Shown: positions 1 through 5,741 of the stretch, one piece after another
How the letters are laid out: every line of letters starts with the position of its first letter
Numbering within the stretch: position 1 is the first letter of the stretch
NCBI GenBank assembly: GCA_016200785.1
Contig: JACQED010000628.1
Span: 1 to 7,007 of the forward strand
Direction of reading: 5' to 3'
Origin: Chloroflexota bacterium
GTDB lineage: Bacteria > Chloroflexota > Anaerolineae > Anaerolineales > JACQED01
Length of the DNA stretch: 7,007 nt
Program-made: the position numbers and the translations under genes
The notes under the pieces: model-generated
What the model was told of the DNA's origin: nothing
Database searches by the model: none
What the model saw: only the letters and a program-made list of their open reading frames with translations

Positions 1-683
1 CGGGCTATCTCGCGCGCGTCGCCAAGCCGATCCGCTCCTTCGGTCTTGTTGACGAGCGCGACGAAGCGTGCGCCCGCTGGCACGGCTTTGCGGCCCCCGA
101 GCGGATGCACGATCGCAGAGGCGACAACATCGGGTGTTACCACAGCGCCAGGAGACAGCGAGAGGATTTGGCCGAGAAGTCCGGAACGGTGAACGTGAAC
201 GTCGTCGAGGCGTTTGCCGATAACATCCGCGCCGGCGACGGCGACGACCAGCGTCGTCCCGCCGGGGATCACCGGCTCGTGCTCGGCGGGCGCTTTGAGG
301 GGGCGCATCCGCGATCCGTCGGCCTCGACTAGAACCGCGGACACATCCGGCAGGTCGGCCAGTTGAGAGATGAGTCTCGGCTCGACGCCGAAGGCCTTGC
401 CGATGCCGGAATCAACACGTCCTGTGACGAGGGCGTGCCCGTAGGAATCCAGCGCGGCTCGTAGTTCCGCCCAGCTCGCCGCCATCGCTTCGTCCACAAC
501 AATGTGCGCCGGAGCGAGGCGGGTCTGCGCGGCGAAGATGCGTGTCGTCGTCGTGGTGATGACGCGCCGTCCCGAGGCGACGATCTCGGCGGCCATTCGA
601 AACATCGCGGTCGTCTTGCCGCCGCCGCCCACGAAGGCGACGATCTCGCGCGGGCGCAGACGCAGCGCGCGCGTCAATTGCAT
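1..683 (-). CDS. yqeC: YqeC-family selenium-dependent hydroxylase accessory protein (3' end cut by window edge)
   Basis: Probable accessory factor for selenium-dependent molybdenum hydroxylases; its biochemical activity is not established, though a P-loop implies nucleotide binding, presumably in the cytoplasm. 227 codons are visible, close to the usual 230-260 residue family length, so only the C-terminus is missing. Visible motifs are a glycine-rich P-loop FVGGGGKTT at residues 17-25, a threonine run followed by RIF at 43-50, VEADGS at 119-124 (the acidic strand typical of the family), RPLKAPAEHEPVIP at 127-140, and VNKTE at 211-215, reminiscent of a GTPase-type N-K-x-D element. The ATG at 683 places the P-loop at the usual distance from the N-terminus. 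No Shine-Dalgarno is evident, and an in-frame GTG 39 bases upstream is a weaker alternative. It lies 40 bases downstream of yqeB, its usual partner. A mocA-like cytidylyltransferase or hydroxylase subunits may follow beyond the left edge (inference). Confidence 0.88.
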   Translation of the reverse strand, partial: MQLTRALRLRPREIVAFVGGGGKTTAMFRMAAEIVASGRRVITTTTTRIFAAQTRLAPAHIVVDEAMAASWAELRAALDSYGHALVTGRVDSGIGKAFGVEPRLISQLADLPDVSAVLVEADGSRMRPLKAPAEHEPVIPGGTTLVVAVAGADVIGKRLDDVHVHRSGLLGQILSLSPGAVVTPDVVASAIVHPLGGRKAVPAGARFVALVNKTEGADRLGDAREIA

Positions 684-723
684 GTTGGAACCGCGAAGAC
701 CCGATGGACGCAAAGAAGCCACG
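684..723. other. Short intergenic spacer between yqeB and yqeC
   Basis: Forty bases with no clear Shine-Dalgarno before the yqeC ATG. Read on the minus strand it contains TTTGCGTCC, ATCGGGTCT and TCGCGGTTCC in succession, which looks like a degenerate 9-base periodic element. It resembles the TTTGCG/TTCGCGGTTC intergenic filler I associate with some environmental bacteria. The resemblance is weak and no function can be read from it. Confidence 0.3.
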
Positions 724-1539
724 TCACGACTCGCGCTCCACGCTTCGCATCCACACCATCACCGCTTCCAGCACACCGCCGCCCACCGCCAGCGCCTTGT
801 CGGAGATGGTGAAGCAATGGCCGCGGACTCCGCGCGGGTCAACGTCGCCGATTTTCATGCCGGCCGCTACCTCGAGGCCGTCGCGCGCGATGCCGCGCAG
901 GACGCCGGCGAACGGCGCGAGCACGGCCCGACCATCCACCTCCGCGACCGCGTCGCCCTCAGACAAACGATCGCCGATGTCGCGCCTCAACCGCAAGCGG
1001 CCATCGCATGGCGCGCGCAAGACACGCTGGCGGTCGTAGCCGAGCACCCCTTCCGGGACGCCGGTGTTCGGGATCGCGCTCCCCTGCCAAATCACGCGGC
1101 CCAGCGTGTGCCCGCGCATCGTCTCGACGACAGCATGACAATCCAGGCCGGCAGTGAAACCCGGCCCGAGGCCGACGACCAAAGGGGCGTCGTCAATTCG
1201 CGTGCCGAGATTGGCTTTCGCCATTCTGCCATCAATTAGAATCGGCGGAGCGAGGAGGCGGCGGCAATCGCCGTCCGGGTCAGCCATCACGGCGACTTCG
1301 CCGCGCGCCGTTGCCGCGCGCGCCTCGTTCGCATCCGCGGCGCGGCGCGCGGTGATGCCTTCGACGATCATTTCGCCGTTGTAGAGCGCCTCGGCAAACG
1401 AAACCGCTCGGCGGACGGCAACCGGGCGGGGCAATTCGGCAACGACGATAGGAAAGCCGACGCGATGCAGACGATAGATTGCGCCGCTGGCAAGATCGCC
1501 GCCGCCGCGAACGAGAACGAGAGTATTGGAAAGCGGCAT
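724..1539 (-). CDS. yqeB: YqeB / EF2563-family selenium-dependent molybdenum hydroxylase system protein
   Basis: Member of the family linked by gene context to molybdenum hydroxylases that need a labile selenium cofactor; its exact reaction is unknown. With the start at 1539 it has 271 residues, about the family length. The N-terminus carries a Rossmann-like glycine motif, VRGGGDLASG (residues 10-19). The family core LGPGF...DCH..VET.RGH.LGRV spans 124-149, and KIGDVDPRG (229-237) is followed by SDKALAVGGGVLEA (246-259). Residues 176-217 (APCDG...IGD.L..GD...APFAGVL) read like a biotinyl/lipoyl-type hairpin. An in-frame ATG at 1587 would add 16 residues encoded entirely by a tandem repeat. 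I prefer 1539 because the family motif then begins ten residues in, but neither start has a clear Shine-Dalgarno. It is probably co-transcribed with the hydroxylase large subunit upstream and yqeC downstream. Confidence 0.88.
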   Translation of the reverse strand: MPLSNTLVLVRGGGDLASGAIYRLHRVGFPIVVAELPRPVAVRRAVSFAEALYNGEMIVEGITARRAADANEARAATARGEVAVMADPDGDCRRLLAPPILIDGRMAKANLGTRIDDAPLVVGLGPGFTAGLDCHAVVETMRGHTLGRVIWQGSAIPNTGVPEGVLGYDRQRVLRAPCDGRLRLRRDIGDRLSEGDAVAEVDGRAVLAPFAGVLRGIARDGLEVAAGMKIGDVDPRGVRGHCFTISDKALAVGGGVLEAVMVWMRSVERES

Positions 1540-1548
1540 CTGATGGCA

Positions 1549-1584
1549 AAAGGAAATAAAGGAAATAGCGGAAATTCGGGAAAT
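1549..1584 (-). repeat. Nonamer tandem array A (four ATTTCCNNN units)
   Basis: Four 9-base units read on the minus strand as ATTTCCCGA, ATTTCCGCT, ATTTCCTTT and ATTTCCTTT. They occupy the spacer just before the preferred yqeB start. If the ATG at 1587 were used, they would encode a repetitive I-S-x peptide. The GGAAAT core on the plus strand is the inverted counterpart of the GGAAAC core in the array at 1621-1656, and the two 36-base arrays are separated by exactly 36 bases. Confidence 0.85.
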
Positions 1585-1614
1585 CATGGAACGCTCAGAG
1601 CGACAGAAACGTTG

Positions 1615-3864
1615 CTAGTGCGATTCTTTTGTTTCCCTCGTTTCCCTTGTTTCCTTTAGTTTTTTCAGCACTCGATCCGGCGTATAGGGAAACTCGTCAA
1701 ACCACACTCCCGTTGCGTCCTTGATCGCGGCCGCGATGGCGGGAGCCAGCGGCATGAAGGGCATCTCAGCCATGCCGCGCACGCCGAACGGGCCGTTGGG
1801 TTCGGGGACTTCAATGAGCACCGACTTGACCCGCGCCGGAACGTCGAGCACGGTGGGGATGAGGTAGTTCGACAGATAGGGCGTCTGAACGTAGCCGTCC
1901 TTCGTCACGAAGTTTTCGAGGAGGGCGTAGCCTTGCGCTTGAACGACAGCGCCCTCGATCTGGCCTTCGACGAGCATCGGGTTGATCGCGTTGCCCACGT
2001 CGTCGGCGCAGACCACGTCCACCAGCCGGACGTGGCCCGTCTCCATATCCACTTCCACCTCGACCGCCTCGGCGACGTAACCGTAGGCGAAGTTCGGCGT
2101 CGAATGGCCGGTCTCCGGATCGAGCGGCGTCGTCGGTGGCGGGCGGTATTGGAACGTCGCGATCGCCGGGCGCTCTTCGTCGATCCACTTCTTGAGCGCC
2201 AGTTCCGCCGCGCCTCGGATCGAGTTGCCCGCCATGTACGTCAGTCGCGAGGCCGAGGCCGATCCCGAATTGCCAGACGTGGCCGTGTCGGAGACGATCA
2301 TCTCGACGCGATCCAACGGAACGCCGACGGCTTCGGCGGCCATTTGCGCCATCACGGTGTGCGCGCCCTGTCCGCAGTCGGCCCCGGCGTGATGCACGAC
2401 CACCCGCTCGATCTCCGCTGTGCCGTGCAGTTCGATCGTGGCCCATGCCTGCTCGGGCGCGCCGAAACTGAAGCCGACGTTCTTGAAGGCGCAGGCAAAG
2501 CCATAACCGCGTCGGGGCATTGGCGAATGGTAACTGGTAACTGGTGATTGGAGATGGGAGTCCGTCTTCACCCATTTTCCAACTTCTCTCTTCCAACCGG
2601 CCTCCACCGCACACCGCTCGACAACTTGCCCAATGGTGACTCCCTTCGGAAGCGGCGTGCCGACCGAGGTCAGCGCGCCTTCGGTGAGCACGTTGCGCTG
2701 GCGGATTGTAATCGGATCGAGGCCGAGTGCCTCGGCGAGTTTGTTCATCTGCCCTTCGGCGGCAAATGCGGCTTGCGGCCCGCCGAAGCCTCGGAACGCG
2801 CCGCACGGCACATTGTTAGTGTAAACCGTGTAGGAGTCCACCTTCACGTTCGGAATCTCGTACGGCCCGGTGACCATCAGCGTCGCGTTGCCGAGCACCT
2901 TTGTCGAAGTGTAAGCGTATGCGCCGGCGTCAGAGATCACTTCGGAGTCGGCAGTCACGAGTCTGCCATCCTTCTTCGCGCCCCATTTGGCTTTGATGTA
3001 ATACGGATGGCGCTTGTGATGGCCGACGATCGACTCTTCGCGACTCCAGACGATCTTGATCGGACGGCGCAACTTGTGCGCGGCCAGCGCGAGCACGATC
3101 TGCACCGACATATCCTCGCGCCCGCCGAACGCGCCGCCGATGGCCGGATAGATCACGCGAATCTGGTCTTCGGGCAAATGGAGCGCGTGAGCGATTTGTT
3201 CGCGATCTTCGTGCGTCCACTGGCCGGCGACCTTCACCGTCACGCGGCCTTCCTCGTCAATATATGCCAACCCGGCCTCGGGCTGAAGGAAGGCGTGCTC
3301 CTGAAAGGGCGTCTGATAATAGCCCTCGACGATGACGTCGGACTGCGCGAATCCGCCACCGACATCGCCCTTCCGAATCCTGTAATGCAAGACGACGTTT
3401 GTGTCTTTGTCGGGAAAGAGCAGCGGCGCGCCATCCGGCGCATTCATGGAAACGCGCGGGTCGGTGACGACGGGCAATGCCTCGTAGTCCACCTCGATCA
3501 GATCGCGCCCGGCGGCGGCGATCTTCTCGGTTTCGGCGACGACAAGCGCGACCTGATCGCCGACGAAGCGGACAACGTCCGCGCCGGCTTTGCTCGACCC
3601 CGGCCCGCACAAAACGGGCTGGTCCGGCATGATCAAGCCGTACTCGTTCACCGGCACGTCTTTTGCGGTGAACACGGCGACGACGCCGGGAACCTTATCC
3701 GCCTTCGAGGTGTCAATGCGTTTGATCCTCGCGTGCGGCCGGCCGGCGAACAGGATTTTCATGTGGAGCATCCCCGGCATCACGAGGTCGCCGGGATACA
3801 GAGTTTCGCCGGTCACTTTGCCGACGGCGTCGAGGCGAACGGCGGATTGGCCTATAGAAGCCAT
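1615..3864 (-). CDS. Xanthine dehydrogenase-family molybdopterin-binding (large) subunit, probably selenium-dependent
   Basis: Molybdenum-cofactor-bearing catalytic subunit of a cytoplasmic hydroxylase that inserts water-derived oxygen at a C-H bond of a substrate, probably an N-heterocycle. The 749 residues cover only the large subunit; no [2Fe-2S] or FAD domain is present, so separate partners are needed. Visible motifs are the N-terminal domain start VRLDAVGKVTGE (9-20), VGDQVALVVAE (101-111), FQEHAFLQPEA (187-197), the cofactor loop GGAFGGRED (243-251), GAFRGFGGPQ (355-364), DCGQGAHT (496-503), SGSASASR (533-540) and GMAEMP (697-702). By spacing, E250, R358 and E700 match bovine xanthine dehydrogenase E802, R912 and the general base E1261. 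N326 stands where the purine-binding R880 would be, so xanthine is not a safe substrate call. Residues 436-450 and the tail 736-747 are encoded by short tandem repeats. The ATG at 3864 has an AGGAGA ribosome site 5 bases upstream. yqeB and yqeC follow. E. coli XdhD is a family analogue. Confidence 0.92.
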   Translation of the reverse strand: MASIGQSAVRLDAVGKVTGETLYPGDLVMPGMLHMKILFAGRPHARIKRIDTSKADKVPGVVAVFTAKDVPVNEYGLIMPDQPVLCGPGSSKAGADVVRFVGDQVALVVAETEKIAAAGRDLIEVDYEALPVVTDPRVSMNAPDGAPLLFPDKDTNVVLHYRIRKGDVGGGFAQSDVIVEGYYQTPFQEHAFLQPEAGLAYIDEEGRVTVKVAGQWTHEDREQIAHALHLPEDQIRVIYPAIGGAFGGREDMSVQIVLALAAHKLRRPIKIVWSREESIVGHHKRHPYYIKAKWGAKKDGRLVTADSEVISDAGAYAYTSTKVLGNATLMVTGPYEIPNVKVDSYTVYTNNVPCGAFRGFGGPQAAFAAEGQMNKLAEALGLDPITIRQRNVLTEGALTSVGTPLPKGVTIGQVVERCAVEAGWKREVGKWVKTDSHLQSPVTSYHSPMPRRGYGFACAFKNVGFSFGAPEQAWATIELHGTAEIERVVVHHAGADCGQGAHTVMAQMAAEAVGVPLDRVEMIVSDTATSGNSGSASASRLTYMAGNSIRGAAELALKKWIDEERPAIATFQYRPPPTTPLDPETGHSTPNFAYGYVAEAVEVEVDMETGHVRLVDVVCADDVGNAINPMLVEGQIEGAVVQAQGYALLENFVTKDGYVQTPYLSNYLIPTVLDVPARVKSVLIEVPEPNGPFGVRGMAEMPFMPLAPAIAAAIKDATGVWFDEFPYTPDRVLKKLKETRETRETKESH
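1621..1656 (-). repeat. Nonamer tandem array B (four ARGGAAACR-type units) inside the 3' end of the hydroxylase gene
   Basis: On the minus strand four 9-base units read AAGGAAACA, AGGGAAACG, AGGGAAACA and the decayed AAAGAATCG. Because nine is a multiple of three, they translate as a repeating E-T-R/K tail (residues 736-747) just before the TAG stop. The family's conserved C-terminal region ends at about residue 733, so the tail looks like repeat expansion into the coding sequence. It lies in inverted orientation to the array at 1549-1584. Confidence 0.85.
2521..2555 (+). repeat. Heptamer tandem array inside the hydroxylase gene
   Basis: Five consecutive 7-base units on the plus strand: TGGCGAA, TGGTAAC, TGGTAAC, TGGTGAT and TGGAGAT, with consensus TGGNRAN and a partial GGGAG continuation. 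It resembles the short tandemly repeated heptamers known from cyanobacteria and seen in other environmental bacteria. It sits in frame inside the molybdenum-binding subunit, encoding roughly residues 437-448 in a linker between the conserved segment ending GWK and the one beginning RRGYGFA. Confidence 0.85.
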
Positions 3865-3869
3865 AATCG

Positions 3870-3875
3870 TCTCCT
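3870..3875 (-). promoter_or_regulatory. Ribosome binding site of the hydroxylase large subunit
   Basis: AGGAGA on the minus strand, five bases before the ATG at 3864. It fixes the start codon and shows the gene has its own translation signal although it follows the DUF4276-like gene by only 45 bases. Confidence 0.75.
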
Positions 3876-3909
3876 GGTCGTCACTGTGTCAGTCAGCGAA
3901 TTACCGACT

Positions 3910-4563
3910 TCAACCTGTTTTCAATGCCGCCTGACCAACGGCTTTCAGTTGATTGTAGAACTCCCGGAAGTGCTGGCAGGTGTCATACACCGGCCCAAAC
4001 TGAACGCATTTGAAAAGCGGCGTGCCGTCGTTGGTTTTGCCATAGCCATCGCCACGCCGATTCCGGAAAAGCTTGCTAATACGCTTGGAAGGGGGATCAT
4101 CGAGGTTGCGGCTCTCTGCATATCGATCCGGTTTGATGCCCGAGTCCTTCAGACGTTTTGCGAGGCAATTCCCCTCTGCCAGCAGCCAAGCCTCCACTTC
4201 ATGCACCGAGACATGGGGGTAGAAGAAACCCTCGAAGGCGGGCCCAAACTCGTCTCGCAGCCACGTCTTTACGCGATTGACCTTTGCCGCCATATCGTCG
4301 TCAATGTCATGTTGGACACGATTCATGCCGTATAGATCAACAATGGTGAAAACGGCTACGACATGTGGATCGAGGCGATAACGAGGAACATAGGAGAAGA
4401 CATCCTCCAGTTTGGCACGCAAGTCGATTGGATGGATGCCTATCGAATTCAGCCCATCCGCTTCCCACTGCCGCTTCACGAAGTATCTTATTGCGATTTC
4501 CTCAGTCTCGCCCTCGCATAAGATCACTATCCGCCGCCCTCTGGTGAGTTCCTTGCGTTTCAT
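3910..4563 (-). CDS. DUF4276/RloB-like protein with TOPRIM-like motif, partner of the adjacent ATPase
   Basis: A 217-residue soluble protein of the uncharacterised DUF4276 type. A hydrophobic strand leads into VILCEGETEE (residues 13-22), like the glutamate-bearing first motif of TOPRIM folds. AVFTIVDLYG (70-79) provides an acidic residue after a second strand, like the TOPRIM aspartate motif, although a full DxD is not seen. YPHVSVHEVEAWLLAEG (115-131) matches the HEFEALL-type signature I associate with DUF4276. The likely role is a nuclease or nuclease-like effector controlled by the ATPase encoded immediately upstream (inference). The start at 4563 is chosen because its ATG overlaps the ATPase stop as ATGA, the classic coupled arrangement. 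An ATG at 4593 would add ten unmotivated residues and lacks a ribosome site. The gene is less GC-rich than the hydroxylase gene. Alternative roles include a toxin component or DNA-repair factor. Confidence 0.82.
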   Translation of the reverse strand: MKRKELTRGRRIVILCEGETEEIAIRYFVKRQWEADGLNSIGIHPIDLRAKLEDVFSYVPRYRLDPHVVAVFTIVDLYGMNRVQHDIDDDMAAKVNRVKTWLRDEFGPAFEGFFYPHVSVHEVEAWLLAEGNCLAKRLKDSGIKPDRYAESRNLDDPPSKRISKLFRNRRGDGYGKTNDGTPLFKCVQFGPVYDTCQHFREFYNQLKAVGQAALKTG

Positions 4564-5741
4564 GGCCGCCCCCCGATGTGTCCAGCCAGCCATAGATCAC
4601 CGAGGCGGAATTTGTCGAGCCAGCCTGCCAGTTCCTCCTCCGTCAGTCGTGAGACGGTGGTCGCACCGTCTTCTTTTTCAATGACGACGACATGGTTGGG
4701 TTTGACGTGCGAGACCAATTGAGGCGAATGAGTTGCGACGATAATCTGAGTTCGCGTTGCGGCGGACTCCAATAATTCAGCCACGAGCCTAATCCAGTCC
4801 GGGTGGAGGCCTACTTCAGGTTCGTCTATGCAGATCAGGGGCGGCGGGTCGGGCGTTTTCAGAATCGCTAGCAAACTAAGCAAACGTAAGGTTCCGTCGG
4901 AAAGAAGATCGGCTGAGAAGCCATATTCCTTTTCAAAAGGGTGTTCCCACCAACGCAGCAGAATTTTGCCATCACCACCTTCGGCTGGAAATGAGACGTA
5001 GCGAAAATCCTCGTAAACGTTGGTTAGAGTTTCGCAGATTTCGTCCCATATCGCGGGAAACTGATTCTGGATAGCGTGAAGCACCGACGCAACGTTGCTG
5101 CCATCGGGAAACAGACGAACGCCGGGACGAATAGTTTGGGGGCTCCGAATAGGTGCATCAGGGCCTACCCTCAGCGGTCGATAGAATGTCCAATTCTCGA
5201 ACTGGCGCAGCAGTTTGTACGGAGTAGGATAGGCAGTTTGATCTTTCACCTGAAAGATGGCCAATTCCGACTGGGACTCGATTTCCTTGTTGATCTCTTC
5301 CTTTTCCCCGGTCACAAGACTGCGGAACATAGTTGTGGGACTCTGCTTATCACGATGCATCAAGAAAAGAGGATTGACGTGAGGCGGGATCGGGCCTTTG
5401 GATACCTGCTCAAACCACACGACCGGAAACGTCCCCACAGGTCGCAGCTGCATCTTATAATGAACCTCTGCACCCTCCTCACGAAACTCCGCTTCGGGAG
5501 CAAAATCAAAGCCGTAGAATATTTTGTTTTCGCCACCTCTGAAGATCAAGGTGCCAATCCCACCTCGCCTCGCAATACCCTCGCTGAGCAGACCACTGGC
5601 CGCCTCAGCCATTACGGCAAAAACGTCCAGTACATTCGATTTGCCACTGCCATTCGGACCAATCATCACTGTCAGGCCTGGCAAATCTAGCTCGACATGC
5701 CGCAGACTCCGGAAACCCTCGATCTCAACGTGGGTCAACAT
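4560..5741 (-). CDS. RecF/OLD-like ABC-type ATPase (AAA_15/AAA_21 type), paired with a DUF4276-like protein
   Basis: A 393-residue SMC/RecF-like ATPase, likely the sensor or scaffold half of a two-protein module. It opens with MLTHVEIEGFRSLRHVELDL, the usual first strand, then Walker A GPNGSGKSN (residues 28-36). A roughly 240-residue insert follows, then an ABC-signature-like LLSDGTLRLLSLL (279-291), Walker B LICIDEPEVGLHP (302-314) and the histidine switch ATHSPQLV (336-343). All ATP-hydrolysis elements look intact. The C-terminus LGDLWLAGHIGGRP resembles the end I associate with ATPases that neighbour DUF4276 proteins. The ATG at 5741 is chosen over a TTG at 5756 because AGGAGGAG precedes it closely; the TTG start would absorb that site. 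It overlaps the upstream gene by 7 bases and the downstream gene by 4, implying coupled translation. Base composition is near 50% GC in sampled stretches, lower than the flanks. Confidence 0.88.
   Translation of the reverse strand: MLTHVEIEGFRSLRHVELDLPGLTVMIGPNGSGKSNVLDVFAVMAEAASGLLSEGIARRGGIGTLIFRGGENKIFYGFDFAPEAEFREEGAEVHYKMQLRPVGTFPVVWFEQVSKGPIPPHVNPLFLMHRDKQSPTTMFRSLVTGEKEEINKEIESQSELAIFQVKDQTAYPTPYKLLRQFENWTFYRPLRVGPDAPIRSPQTIRPGVRLFPDGSNVASVLHAIQNQFPAIWDEICETLTNVYEDFRYVSFPAEGGDGKILLRWWEHPFEKEYGFSADLLSDGTLRLLSLLAILKTPDPPPLICIDEPEVGLHPDWIRLVAELLESAATRTQIIVATHSPQLVSHVKPNHVVVIEKEDGATTVSRLTEEELAGWLDKFRLGDLWLAGHIGGRP

Noticed and set aside
502..1239. Plus-strand open frame of 245 codons
   Set aside because: It is rich in Arg, Ala and His and runs antisense across yqeC and yqeB, whose conserved motifs identify the true strand.
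1540..1587. Longer yqeB start at the ATG ending at 1587
   Set aside because: The added 16 residues are translated nonamer repeat with no ribosome site, while the family motif begins immediately after the ATG at 1539. Not excluded, only less likely.
1615..3864. Selenocysteine (UGA) readthrough in the hydroxylase
   Set aside because: The frame contains no internal UGA and ends in TAG. Selenium in this enzyme class is a labile cofactor rather than an encoded residue.
3865..3909. Possible terminator or operator between the DUF4276-like gene and the hydroxylase gene
   Set aside because: Only short imperfect dyads are present (GTCGGT/GCTGAC with G-U pairs, ACTG-ACA-CAGT). There is no T-run, so neither a terminator nor an operator can be supported.
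2548..4335. Long open frame on the plus strand (595 codons)
   Set aside because: It is antisense to the hydroxylase and DUF4276-like genes, which show clear family motifs on the minus strand. Its translation has no recognisable domain, and long antisense frames are expected in GC-rich coding DNA.
4564..4593. Longer start of the DUF4276-like gene at 4593
   Set aside because: No Shine-Dalgarno precedes it and it would need a 34-base overlap. The ATG at 4563 gives the common ATGA overlap.
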